From Carex sylvatica (Eukaryota > Streptophyta > Magnoliopsida > Poales > Cyperaceae), in assembly GCA_964058845.1 (NCBI GenBank), contig CAXKVR010000048.1, forward strand, positions 434,001 through 498,000: a DNA stretch of 64,000 bases, given 5' to 3'. A model generated the notes under the pieces. It saw nothing but the letters and a program-made list of their open reading frames with translations, did not search any database and had not been told where the DNA came from. Each line of letters starts with the position of its first letter. The first letter of the stretch is position 1. The position numbers and the translations under genes were made by a program. This document shows, piece after piece, positions 25,230 to 37,262 of this stretch.

Positions 25230-26054
25230 TTTTTGTTTGATTCATATTATAAGTTTACTTCAGGTTTTATATGCTCATTATTTGTAGGTAATTAGAATCC
25301 GTAGTTTAATAGACAATTAAATGGAAGTTGGTATGCTAGACTTCCACCTCTCTATCTATATAAAAAAGAATCCGTAGTTTCAGAAATAATTAGGTAGATT
25401 TTGTGTTATAATTGTAGTTGACGTGTTAATTGCGGTTAGTTGACATGTTTTATTTGCGGTTCATGTCTACTTTATATCAGACTCGCAGCTGCAGTTTCCT
25501 TCTAATATTTGCAATTTTAACTCCAGTATTATAATGGGGAAATGAATACATAAAAAAAAAATATGAAACAAGTTGGTTTTGCTTCATTACTGGTCGGTCC
25601 TGCTCTGTGTATTCACCTCTAGAAGCTAAGTGAGCCTTATTTAGTGTGAAAATCCAACCTGTATGTTGCTTTCCTATAAATTTATGAGAACCAAAATTTG
25701 AAATAAACAAGCAGTTATGCAATCAATAATATAAAAGAGATTTATATTATTGTCTACACTATTTTTCAACATCTACTAGTGTAGAGAAATGACCTTTAGA
25801 ATGCTTAAAAAATAAAAAAATGATAAATGAAGATGATGAACAACATAACTAGGATCTTTTTAGACATTATTTGCAGCATATGTTCACTGTAGGCTTAGGG
25901 TTTGGGAAAGATGCGAAAAGGGTAAACTTGTCTTAGTCTTTAACAGAAGAAACTCTTGTACAAGTTTAGGATCTTAACGTTGTTATGTTCTACTTGTAGA
26001 ATTTTCCTATATTCAATTCTCATAATTTTTAATTTTGTCCTTGGTGCAATTACG

Positions 26055-26132
26055 GCTCTTTGGGACAAGACTCTTGAGTCCAGGTTTTTGCTGCAGAAAG
26101 CTTTTTCGAGTTCAATATATTGCCAATGTATG
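26055..26132 (+). pseudogene. AATF/BFR2 (TRAUB family) gene fragment
   Basis: The frame ALWDKTLESRFLLQKAFSSS strongly recalls the core of plant AATF/BFR2 proteins, nucleolar ribosome-biogenesis factors, where ALWDK...FRFLLQK-FSSSNRLPQ is conserved. The expected NRLPQEP continuation is replaced by IYCQ. Only this block is seen. Identification is from memory of the family motif. Confidence 0.45.
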
Positions 26133-26267
26133 CTCTTATCTTCTCAAAAGATTTGCATCCTATGTTTTTAAATATTTTCAGCATAGATCAATTCGCGGTA
26201 TAAGTCTACATGTTGGTTGATTTTTTTATTGATCCATTCGAATTATTCATTAAGAAATTACTTTCAG

Positions 26268-26332
26268 GACAAGAAGGTGACATTCCACCTGCAACTCCAT
26301 CTGCCGAGGATTGACATAGAGAAACGTAAAAT
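26268..26332 (+). other. Orphan exon-like segment
   Basis: Bounded by a good acceptor (ctttcag) and donor (AAAAT/GTAAGTC), this 65-bp open segment reads DKKVTFHLQLHLPRIDIEKR then K. I do not recognise the protein. It may belong with the neighbouring AATF-like fragment, but that is not shown. Confidence 0.3.
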
Positions 26333-26732
26333 GTAAGTCTTCCATGTAATCTCTTGCTGCTTCATTTAAAAATTGGCAAATACTGTCACTGTTCCCTTTC
26401 TACTTACCGAATAAAATTTTTATTCGCTCTCTCTCTCTAAATAATTCTTTAATTTTTCATTGTTTTTTCTTTGCTCTTTGGATATTCATAAGATCAAATT
26501 GGGATGCTTTTGTTCACATCTAGCTGCACAACTTGACTTGGGTCAGCTTTGGTTAAAGAGTTGTGTCTGATTTTGTGTGGTTTTTTTAAATTTGTACTGC
26601 TAGAAATATATGTATGTAATTGTTATTATCTAGAATTCCTACTATGTATTTGCAGAATGTTGCCATAAGATATTTCAAGATTTATTGTGTCATGGTAATT
26701 CTATGTAATTGCTTATACTTCTATCTTGCTGA

Positions 26733-26762
26733 ATTATGATTATGATTATGATTATGATTATG
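26733..26762. repeat. (ATTATG)5 microsatellite
   Basis: Five perfect tandem ATTATG units, followed by ATTCTG. Confidence 0.9.
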
Positions 26763-27250
26763 ATTCTGAGAGAGAATATCGGCTTAAGTAAACAAAAGAA
26801 TAGAAAAAAAAATTGTCACCCATGTATACCTGCACGCACCAAAAAAACGGTTGCGGCAAAGCCGCAACGACGCATCTAGTGGATTCTAAATTTTGAATAT
26901 TTTATTAGTTCAAATTAAGTTTTGATTTAATTTTAAAAATCCATCTTGATTCGGTCCATCCGTTTTAAAAATCATACCATATTTTCTTAAATAATTTGTC
27001 TTTAATTATTAGTCAAAATAATAAAATGAATTATTTAAACATAAAAATCAATCAATTACAATTATGTTGCCATTTTGTAACGGAATCAGTTGTGCTGTGC
27101 TACACACTTGTCTACAGAGCACAAGGAAACAAACATGTAAACTCTTCTTTTTATATAAAATTTTGTCCGTGATCAATCCGGCCAGTACCACTGACCTTAA
27201 AAGATAAAATAAAATAACAACTTTGGTGGAATGGTGGGGTCCAATTAAAG

Positions 27251-27566
27251 GAATTCATTCATATACTCCCGGTAGCGGACAAAGGAATCTTTTAGAATTA
27301 ATGGATCTGAACCGTCATTCTAACTTTTGCACAAATAATACTGGCCTCCTACGCTATTTTCAAATAAACACAGCATTGAATTAATACATCTGGACCGTCA
27401 GATCAGCTTTAAAAATCGTGTAAAATAGATCCGTACAAATATTAAAAGCTTCCTCCTGTGTTATATGTTATAAGTATAGGTCGGATGGGGTCCGTCGACA
27501 ATCAGACAGTCCATATGCATGAGCCGAGAAGATTCTCTTTTGAGTTAATGCAGACGATGCGGACTC
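27251..27566. mobile_element. MITE, subfamily B, copy 4, rearranged
   Basis: The right end ttttgagttaatgcagacga followed by tgcggactc matches the B copies near AP5M. The interior (aatattaaaagcttcctc, tcggatggggtccgt) is shared. About 90 bp near the left end (around 27318-27375) has no match in the other copies. The left border is uncertain. Confidence 0.55.
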
Positions 27567-27594
27567 CCATTTTTTCCACTACGGGAGTAGAATT

Positions 27595-27944
27595 AGGGTG
27601 TTGGCTGTTTTAAAGTTTATCATTTAAAATATATATATATATATCAGAATTATTTTAAATATTAACGAATTGAATCGTTATAACGAGTGATGCATTTTTT
27701 ATATCAAGTATATAAATTTTAAATTAATTTAATATAAAATCAAGTAAAAAAAAATTATAAGTTAATTTTAATATGTTCATTTTTATTTTTTTTAAAGCTT
27801 TACTTAATACTAAATTAATTTAAAATTTTATAAATTTGATATATAAACGTATCACTCGTGAAATAGATTGGTTTTAATTGTTTAGATTCGTCATTTAAAG
27901 TCAATCCGATAGATTTTGAAACTTAAGAAACCCTATTTTTACTC
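27595..27944. mobile_element. MITE of the GAGTAGAA family, copy 1
   Basis: The ends gagtagaattagggtgtt and aaaccctatttttactc pair. The interior shares tcgtcatttaaag, gagtgatgca and inverted versions with the elements at 28275-29101 and 38446-38850. No clear target duplication. A (TA)n run lies near 27630. Confidence 0.6.
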
Positions 27945-28274
27945 AGTTGTATTGATAATTTTTGCAGAGCAAAATTAATGTGTGCTACGCTTGTCAAGCT
28001 ATCTTGGAGCAAGGTTCAAATGACTCATGTCTTTTATACCTCAAGTGTACTTTACATACTTATCTCTATTTTTAAAATTCAAACAATCGATCTAAACTGC
28101 TTAACATGATCTCCCTATTAAAATATACTTAGAGACCAAATTTATATATTTTTTTAATTGTTTTTATTAATAATTTTTGCAGAATCTTTTAAAAAATAGT
28201 AAACAATTTTCTAAAAAAAATGTAAAATTTGGTCTCCAAACACATTTAAATACATAGATCATATTAAAGAATCC

Positions 28275-29101
28275 GGCTAGTATGACATCGATGTCACATG
28301 ACACTGATTTCAAAATTGATTAAATAGACTTCAAACGACTAATCCAAACCGTTCAAACTAATTTACTTTATGAATGATGCGTTTACATGCAATTTTTTTA
28401 TATTTTCGAGTTATGTTAGTATCAAATCAAGCGGCAAAAATGTTGAAAAATAAATGTATTAAAATTAACTTAAAAACTCACACATTTGATCACTTGACTT
28501 GATACCAAATAAATTCAAAAAGTTTTAAATTTTATATGTAAACACACAACTAATGAAGTAGATCAGTTTGAATGGTTTGGATTCACCGTTTGAAGTCGAT
28601 TCAATAGGTTTTGGAGTTGGTGTTATATAGACTGAAATAGGGCTGCAAACGAATCGAACCGAATCAAACTTACCTCAGTTTGAGTTTGGTTTGAATTAAT
28701 TTCGAATCGAATTTTTTACGAACTCAATTTCGAATCTTTTATGAACTTTTTTACAATAAAGAAGAGTAATCGTAGTTGCCAAAAGCGAAAGGTGAAAGTC
28801 ATCTAGGGTTTTAGAACTGAGAACAAGGGTTAACGACTTACAGATTATGACTTATGACTGGGTGGCCTTATGTTTTAACTTTTAAGTCATCAGCGAAAAT
28901 CAACGGTTCACGTTACTTTCAATTTTGAACTAGAATCGTTCACGAACTATTTCGAATGAATCAAGTCCAGTTTGAAATTAATTTCAAACTATTTCAAATC
29001 GAATTTTTTACGAACTTTTTCGAATCAAACTCAAATCGAATCATGAACTACAAATTTTTTGTGCATCCCTAGACTGAAATGACACCGATGCTATACTAGC
29101 C
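28275..29101. mobile_element. Foldback MITE interrupted by a nested hAT-like MITE
   Basis: Outer ends ggctagtatgacatcg and cgatgctatactagcc are inverted repeats. The interior (ccaaaccgttcaaac, gaatgatgcg, gaatggtttggattcaccgt) is related to the GAGTAGAA family although the ends differ. The element at 28638-29071 is inserted near its right end. Confidence 0.75.
28638..29071. mobile_element. hAT-like MITE with 8-bp target duplication
   Basis: The ends TAGGGCTGCAAA and, inverted, TGCATCCCTA are flanked by perfect 8-bp repeats gactgaaa (28630-28637 and 29072-29079). An 8-bp duplication and a TAGGG-type end are typical of hAT elements. The interior repeats tcgaa-rich words in both orientations and has no coding capacity. 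Confidence 0.85.
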
Positions 29102-29625
29102 AGACTCCATATTAAACCTATCGAATCGATTGTTTGAACTATAGAAACAAAAATAAAAATTTGAAACATAACATAGTGGTTAATCGCAAATTTAACAAAA
29201 ATAAAAAATCGTCCATACGACGGCACCACATCTCAAAACGCATTCTTCAGTCACTTCCTTCTTTCAAAACTTTGCAGGATGATCAAGAGCAGTTGTCAGC
29301 CCATGGTAACCATTGATACCCCCTGCAAATCTGATAAATCACGGCGCATCCAAGATAAAAGCACCTCAGCTAACTCCGTGGACTGCTTTTCTTGCAAGAT
29401 GCCAATTGAAGAGAGAGATGATCATGGTCTATTACAGCTCCTTGGTTTCGGAACAAGTTTATTGCAGATGAAAACGAGCATGTCAGATGACAAAACAAGT
29501 ATTTGGATTAATTTGAAATCAATCATGCTCTTTTCAATCTAGGTCCAAGACAAAGCCAGTATATTAACCACAGTAAACTACAGGAAATTGGATAAACAAA
29601 AAAGAAGCAAAGAAAGCAATCAAAA
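29102..29625. other. 3' flank of AP5M, non-coding
   Basis: Lies downstream of the minus-strand AP5M stop and probably includes its 3' UTR. A plus-strand open frame at 29279-29542 shows no recognisable domain. Confidence 0.35.
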
Positions 29626-32600
29626 TTAATTTTTGGACACAGCAGCATGAGGAGATCTTGCCAGTGTATTCCACAAAATGTAGTCTCCAGAAGTAACCTT
29701 TCAATAACAAAAGCATCACATAACAATTATTAGTGCAGTTAAAAAGTTTGTCAAAACTACCAAAAACCTTGTGCAGTTCAAAACTGACACTGCCTGGAAA
29801 GAAAAAGAGTCATTTTCACGAAATACCAAAATGTAAATGAGAACTGCAGAAAGTAACAAAAAATTAAAACAGTTTGACCAGTACCATCATTGAGTTTTCT
29901 ACTGGTGCTTTTACAGCTGGATAGATGCTAACAGATTTGGGATCAATTGTCATTCCTGAAAATGTGCCACCGGTAATCTTGAAAGATACCTACAAAGTCA
30001 GCATACATCATTTGTAGTCAGTCAAAATGCAAAATTAGAAACTCAACATGGTTGCAGACAAATTGGAAAATCAATGACATACCATCTCAGCAAAATAAAA
30101 AAGGAACTAATAATATTATTGAAATCACATGAAAAACACATCTTTACCTTTGCATAGTTGAAAGCTTGCCAACATAATGGTTCCTCCAAATCAACCGCTT
30201 GCAAGTCCCTATTCATTTTCTCCATTAAAACATCATCTACGTTAACACTATTGTTCGCAGATTCTCTATCCTCATCACTATCCTCTTCTGCTGTGCAACC
30301 CAATACTGACTTAGAGAGAGAAATAGATAAAGACTTATTCATCACTCTTGGGTGAAACCTAACTGTCCCAGAAAAGGTTGCATCAATTGTTTTTCCTGAG
30401 ATACCCCTGCCACTTGTCACTATTTTCCACTCTATCAACTTCTCTGTCACAGAAACAATGCCTACCGAGGGTGTACCATCAACAGACAAAATTCTCCTCC
30501 TAGGAAATGGCATTGTGACGGTACAAAAATCCATGAAATAAGGAGCTTTATAGCCTTCCATTAGTGTCAACCTAAACAAAAATTGACCTCCGTCTTCTGA
30601 CACCAATGATAGCTGGTAGAATCCCTTAACAGGTGCTGGATTGGTGGTGTGAGAGACCTGGTATCGAGCCAGTACAAAGCTGCCAATTGGTGGAGAGAAG
30701 ATTATGGCTTGTTTTTCCTCCCCATGATCTGAATACTGGGCACTTTGGTGGAAAGAGAGGATCTCGGCCTTTGCGGATTTCAACCCAATAAGGGGCAATT
30801 GAACATCCGGTAACCCTTCTAGCTCAGCACGGCAGTTTATTTGGCCTGAAATTGAGAATGAATCGGGTATATCTTCACGGTCATATAATGCAGCACTTAT
30901 TGTTTCTTGTGTCATGAAGAATATTTTCTGACGACCCCTATAGAGGTAAGGTTTCCAAGCAGGTTGACGAAGGTCAACAGGTGGGGGGTCGGCAGACCCA
31001 AACCCAGTTGTGCGGATTGCAGCTATATTGTTCAGGTTGAGGTCAAGAGGTGTACCTAGTCAGATATAGAATAACAAATAATCAAGGTAAGGAATTTGAC
31101 CTTAGACTCCCTTCTTGGTCACTGAAATCATTGATCCATAATACATGCCAAGGAGAAGTACATTCTGACATTATCTAAATGGGGAGTAGAGGGGTACGGG
31201 GAATATTTGAGGTTATTTCTCATTTTTGGTAGGTCAAAAGAGAAATTTTGAAAAGATATTTTATGATTTAGCAGGCATGTGAAATGTAAACAGGGTTTTC
31301 CAATTTGCATCCAATATTTACTTTGTTTTAAGTTAACCCAGCAACCCTCATGTTTGAAACAAACAAAAATGATTTTTGGTCATTTGCAAATATAACCCTT
31401 GAAACCGATGTTAATTTAACTATCCTTGATTTTTCAGCAAAATGGGTGTTGTAGTCATCGTTCCCACTATGTTAAGAGCAAAATTTTAAAAACTCCAAAG
31501 AATATATGTACCCACAACACTGACATGCCAGTTGGATGTTATCTACAACAAGTAAAAATGTTATACTGGTTATTCCTGCAGTATACTGTAAAATACAGAA
31601 AAATGATTTCAAAACAAAACCATGAAAACATTCTTAAAAGTGAATAAAATAAATACAATATACTAACCATACGGCATGGAGCCGCTAATAAAGCCTCTAA
31701 GCAAATCCTTGTCAATAGGCTTGGTCATGGTTCTCGATGAATCCACCGAAGTTGAGCCCATTAATGTTGCAGACGAAGAGGCTGAAGCTGAAATGGGTAC
31801 AGAAGCGGGTTTGGGTCGAGGTGCGACAGCAATACCAATACTACCTGTTAAGGTATCTAATAGCCCACCAACAGCAGATGAAGAAGTTGCTACCACCTCT
31901 GGGTCAGATGTTTCACCTGATATCAGATCCCCAATTGCATGTGCCACCATAAATGCCCTACAATCATGACAGTGTCATATCAAGGTTTCTTTGATCCATA
32001 ATTATGATATCACAAATTCTTACATCTTCAATTGCTATTAATCTTTCTTTCCTCTGTGGGCTGCTTTAGGCTGATACAGTACCATCAAAACTTGTATGTT
32101 AATATTTGCAACTTTTAAAAAACTTACATTACCCTGTGATGCAAGGGAGGTTGAGGAGGAGCGATGAAAGGCTGTCATTTTCTTTAACTGAGCCTCCACA
32201 ATCCTTCCTTTCGTACAACTTTTTGTACTCCTTAACTTTCTTTGGCTCGACCAAAGGCAACACTAGAACATAGTAATTGGCACTGGTATGAACAATCACC
32301 GGCCATAGCATATATCCTTCTGCTTCTTCTCGGTTTATGTAAATTGTGATGATATGGCGGGTTACAGGGTCATCGACCCAGGAATCTGAACCAGGAGATG
32401 ATGAGCCAACACGGATGCCAAAACCACGTACTGATCCTTCCCTGAAACAAATTGTGTGGAGGTGATTCAGCAAGGCATCTTGAAAGAAACAAATTAAGAA
32501 AGTACACAAAATAGATCCATGAAAAATAACATCGCATTAGTGATACTTAGTAATGACGCTAACCACTTTAACAGTGAATGCTGAAAATACAATGTGACAA

Positions 32601-34378
32601 TGAGAGATGGACCCATTAATTTAGGTAGGTGTTGAACTTTTTTTCTTTCTAATTAAGTAGTTTATCTAATTCAATATTATTTCAGTAACTTCAATGGACA
32701 ACAACTTAAACTACTCTAATCATCAGCACACATGGCAGTCCAATAAATTTCACTCTCTTTGTTAATGGAAAACATCAAATATATAGTGTTAAGGTAGACA
32801 CAATGGGAGACTGCTATTTTTCAACATTGGGTCAAGAAAGCAGGACATTTCAAAAGCCAAAATGCATTGCAAAAGGGAAGGCACTTCTCTTTTTGTCAAT
32901 TTTTTTAAACTATAAGTATTAAAATTCTCAGACCTATAATCCTTAGTCAAAATCTCCAGGGTCCTAATTTTCCATTTCATACAGTGACATCTGTACTGAT
33001 TCTTGGTTATTTTGGCAATAGGACTCTCTAAAGCACTCTATTCTGTTCCAGACAACCTCAAGAAATCCATGCCCAAACCTATGACTCTTTCAAACTTTAT
33101 AAAAGAGGAGAGATCGGAACCCAACAGGAGGGGTGTCTTTGTAACTCTCGACCCTCCGTTCTTCTTTCACATGGCTATCTTTCCTTTCTCCATATACATG
33201 GCTCCCTTTCCTTTTCTCTTCTCCTCAGCATGCCTTCCTACCTCTTCTGTTGCTGTGAATTTGTCCCCTTATTTTTGGACATAGTGGTGTAAATCTAAGC
33301 AAGATCCTTCAAACTAAAGTGCCTCTTCTCTAAGTAAGGCATTTTATGGATTTGTTGCTTCACTTGCTTGCCCCTTCCAAAGCAACTTCTCGTGCATCTC
33401 ACTTTCTCATATCTTTTTCATTTGTTTAACTTAGTTTCCTGTATTGAATTTGTTGTCTTTGCTGTTAATTTTTAGGTATTTGGAACTGCAAGGAGGCACA
33501 AGCACTTGTTAGCAATGCGACATAAGTATCATCCCCAGCGAGTTCAATTGTGTACACTTAGAATCTTATGTGTGGCTAATGCCAACTAATTTCTTGCATA
33601 ATAGTTTAGTAGTCGTTCTAAACAGTTTAATTATGGTAATTTTAATAACAGTCTTAAATAGATATCACGCTGGTCAAGCCCGCTATAAGTATTGTACCAG
33701 GTTTTATTTGATTTTTTTGGGGGGGTTTATGTAGTTGAAATTTTTAACATTTTTTTTCATGCATTATAAAATAGAATCAAAGCTAAAACCGGTTACAATT
33801 GTTCAAAATGTTAGATTATATGAACAATTCATTTGTTTTGGATAAAATGTTGGACTGTTTAGTACAAATTTGAACCTTTTTGTGGATAATAGTTGATAAG
33901 TATGTACTAAAAAACATACACATGCTAACAACAATGCTTCTATAACTAACTTAAATGTTCATGACATACCCTTGAAATCTTAACTATAGTTTTTCTCTCT
34001 TTGAATTATTTTCAGTGCATTTATAGGGAGAACACTATTGACAACAATGCATAGGAGACTTTTCTTAAGATTATTATCAGTTCACCTTCTTAAAATAGTA
34101 GAAAGAAAGAAGAAATCTGACCTTAGCTTGCGATCAGAAAACGCCGCTGCGAGCTCCAGGTCGGAGGGAAGCGGCACCTGAGCTGCCACTTCACCGTCTC
34201 TTTCGCAGGCGGAGCGCCACTTCCTCTCCACCACAGGGAATGTCCTGATATAGCATTTGGTGATCCCATTTACTAGTGAAAAATACCGAGAGAGAGAGAG
34301 AGAGTTTCCATACCTGGAAAAGGCGATTGTGTCGTGGGGAGTAAGAATCCAAATTGCTCTGATGCTACATCCTGCCAT
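29626..34378 (-). CDS. AP5M: AP-5 complex subunit mu
   Basis: Seven exons (minus strand): 34378-34314, 34244-34122, 32441-32133, 31957-31668, 31055-30148, 29989-29885, 29697-29626, giving 623 residues, in frame at every junction. The N-terminus MAGCSIRAIWILTPHDTIAF then RTFPVVERKW is the longin-like region of the mu chain. SDSWVDDPVTRHIITIY and LVLPLVEPKKVKEYKKLY follow, then a Ser/Ala-rich linker (exon 4). The mu homology domain (about residue 280 to the end) includes AALYDREDIPDSFSISGQIN, CRAELEGLPDVQLPL, PVKGFYQLSLVSEDGGQFLF and MPFPRRRILSVDGTPSVG. The family is the medium chain of AP-5, a clathrin-independent adaptor on late endosomes that sorts cargo with SPG11/SPG15 in animals; the plant role is less studied. 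Intron 2 is 1.7 kb and intron 1 carries a short (AG)n run. Confidence 0.93.
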
Positions 34379-34480
34379 GGTGATATGGTTCTCTCCTTCT
34401 TACAGCAGAAATTTTTAGTAGAAAAAGGGAACTCAAGACTGGAGGAGTGCGTATCCTCTGGAGAGGGCGATCATCATCGG

Positions 34481-34698
34481 GAGTTCGTATCCTCTGCATT
34501 AACTCATGAAGGAATCTTTTTAGTTAATGTATATGGACCGTCAAATTAGCATTAGGATTCGTGTGGATTAAAACCACACTAATATTAATGATCCCTTACA
34601 TTATAGGTTGAGGCCGGATGGGCTCCTTTTACAATCAGACGGTCCAGATACATTAAATTAAAAGATTTCTTTTGAGTTAATGCAGGCGATGCGGACTC
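34481..34698. mobile_element. MITE, subfamily B, copy 5
   Basis: Starts gagttcgtatcctctgcatt and ends atgcaggcgatgcggactc, so one terminus has drifted from GGATACG to CGATGCG. About 100 bp upstream of the AP5M start codon. Confidence 0.85.
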
Positions 34699-34810
34699 GA
34701 TGATCGGTGCCTTTTTGAAGGAGCCCCTTTAAGATCCGGTCAAGCTTAAAACGGACGATCCAGATCTCATTCTACACGTAGGGTACCGCACTGGAGAGGG
34801 AGATGATCGG

Positions 34811-35030
34811 GAATTCATATCCTCTGCATTAACTCAAAAAGGAATATTTTCGAGTTAATGTATATGGACCGTCAAATTAGCCTTAAGATTGGTGCTCATT
34901 AAGTCCGCACTAATATTAAAGAGCCCCTGCATTATAGGCGAAGACCGGATGGGCTCCGTTTATAATCAGACGGTCTATACACACTAGCTCAAAAGAAGCT
35001 CTTTTGAGTTAATGCAGACGATGTGGACTC
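34811..35030. mobile_element. MITE, subfamily B, copy 6, with 9-bp target duplication
   Basis: Starts gaattcatatcctctgcatt and ends atgcagacgatgtggactc; flanked by gatgatcgg on both sides. Best example of subfamily B borders. Confidence 0.9.
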
Positions 35031-35121
35031 GATGATCGGTGCCTATTTGGAGGAGTCCCCTTAAAGATTCGTTCAAGGTTAAAACGGACGATCCAGATCT
35101 CATTCTACACGTAGGGTACCG

Positions 35122-37262
35122 AATGGGCAGGATTTAGTTCCAGCCCATTATAAAACATTTATTTATATTCACAAATATGATAAGAAATAAAATGCATATG
35201 TATTCTCTAATGCAATGCATCTACTACTATTATATCTATTTTCATATTATTTTCTTGTTTCTCTGACCGCGAAACTCCTGCCTGACGCCAGAAGAAACCA
35301 CTTAAATTTTTTGTTTCTTCAACCGCGGAACTCCCGCACGACACCGAAAGAAACTACCAACCCAACCGCGGAACTCCCGCCTGACGCTAGGAGGCTGTCG
35401 CCCTAACCGCGGAACTCCCGCCAAATGCTAGGGTTAGACCCGTGACAGGACCGCTTTCGCCTACAATCACGTTAACGAGGAATCCAGTCGAACACTAGAC
35501 CCAATGTATACATCCTAATATGCGAGCATATTGGCCCCTGTTCAGTTTTCTTATTCGTTCATTTCAGAACGCATTTATTTAATCACATAATTCATGCTAT
35601 GCTCAACACATCTTATTCATGCAAGTCCGCATATCATTTCATGCAATTTATTTATGTCTACTCAAGTCATACGAATGGTTCGAAAACAACATGTATAAAT
35701 TCAACTAATGCCCTAATAATAAACAGTGGAATGACAACATGCAAGTAAAATAGTTTTATAAAGTCTAGGAAATCCACACCTGTTTGCGTAGTAATTTGTT
35801 GACCGTTATCGACGTCTCTTAGTTCTTCAAAAGTCAAACCTAAGAAATAAGCATACCTCTAATTAATAAGGTTTGAGTTCACGTATTTTTATTTCCTAAA
35901 GCTCTCTATTTATCATTATAATCATAGTTTATTAATTCTAATTTCTAAACTTTAACTATTTTAATCCTTGATTTTATAGTAATATTAAGTCACATATTAT
36001 TTTAATTCACTTATTATATATATATATATAATTAGAAATAGATAAACTAAATAAGAATCTGAAACTTGTTTAGTTAGATATCCAAAATCTTTTATCAAAG
36101 AAATATATATAGTATTTTATTTCCAAACTTCAATTATCCAGCAACTCACTTGAGACGTAATTAAATGAAATAATGGTTATAATTATAAATAAGTTTTACA
36201 CAGATATGAAATTTTAATTTATATTTATTTAAACTAAGCAAAACAATAACTTGAATCTGTTATGAATCTGACCCCTTTTTTAATTTAACATCACAAGTAC
36301 TTTAATTAAACTATATAGGAAAGTTTATTATTAAGAAACTGTTTATAAACTTCATGCTGGCCAAATGACTGGCTCAAATTATTTCTCCTTTTTAATTTAT
36401 TACTGACGTGGCCCAATAAAAACTCTAAAATTAATTTTAAGAATGTGAGTTAGAAATTTTAGAGACTTTAATCTCTAAAAAATAGTTAACAGTTATTTAG
36501 AAACTCATTTGAATCGCTAGAATATGGATGCTCTTATATTGGAACAAGGAATAAGTTTTTAAGAAATTAAAAAAAAAGTCTCTTCATCTTATCCTTCTCT
36601 TCCTACAATTTAAATTTGAAAACAAAATAGACATATTTTTTTAAAAAAACTACTCTTTAGTCTAGTGGTAAAGACACATGAGTTCTTTTATTATAATAAT
36701 AATTAGAGTATTTAAATAATAACTAGAGTATTTTTTTTTTAAACCCTAAACGCTAACAAGAGTACGCAGGGCAGAACATAGTGGTGGGGAAAGGGTTCTA
36801 ATTAGCACCCCCTATAGTTTGAAAATTTGTAGTTTGGTCCATTAAATTTTGTAATTTTTATATGCATTAATATCTTTTAGCCCTCTTTATAAAATGAAAT
36901 TACACTATATTTGATTTTTTTGAGTCCCCTAATCTTTATTTTCTAGCTCCACACTGAGAGTACGTAGTTGATGATTTCACCTGATTTTGTTCTTAGCTAT
37001 AGAAATTTCACTTGATTCTAGAACTTGACACTGTAGTTAAAATTTTTGTAAAGAATACATTATACATAATATATATTTCATTTGATATTACCAAATCTAG
37101 GTTCAGACCACACAATATATATCAGTGAACACCTATAATCGAATGATTTTAGCCTATCTAAAAACCAGATATCAAGCAATCCATTATACATTTTTGTTAC
37201 AAATTAAGCTATGTTAGAATTAACAATTGATAGCATAAAAAGAAAAATAAATCAACTGCTGT
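35122..37262. other. Intergenic, AT-rich, with a GC-rich minisatellite
   Basis: Apart from the repeat at 35267-35430 there is no recognisable gene. 35860-37200 is strongly AT-rich with TA runs (about 36011-36031). Confidence 0.4.
35267..35430. repeat. GC-rich minisatellite, about four units
   Basis: Four degenerate units of 35-58 bp share accgcggaactcccgc(ctgacgc), near 35267, 35322, 35363 and 35405. It stands out from very AT-rich surroundings. The downstream text (agggttagacccgtgacagg) could be retrotransposon-derived, but I see no coding domain. Confidence 0.7.

Larger units (their letters stand above)
25230..27250. other. Gene debris and AT-rich spacer
   Basis: Contains only the AATF-like fragment, an orphan exon and a microsatellite (listed separately). 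The remainder is AT-rich with no supported gene. Confidence 0.4.
34446..35121. repeat. Tandem duplication carrying two subfamily B MITEs
   Basis: Two direct copies, 34458-34790 and 34791-35121, each start ctggagaggg and end cacgtagggtaccg. Each holds a complete B MITE (34481-34698 and 34811-35030). The second copy keeps perfect 9-bp target repeats gatgatcgg (34802-34810 and 35031-35039); the first has the same right-hand copy and a degenerate left one. The MITE therefore inserted first and the locus was then duplicated. A solo MITE end, gagtgcgtatcctctgg, precedes it at 34446. Confidence 0.88.

Noticed and set aside
29279..29542. Plus-strand 87-residue open frame downstream of AP5M
   Set aside because: No domain, no splice partners, and it lies antisense to the probable AP5M 3' region.
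34082..34122. Continuation of AP5M exon 2 as coding (SDFFFLST...)
   Set aside because: The GT donor at 34121 joins in frame to exon 3 with the expected family sequence; the extra residues are intron.
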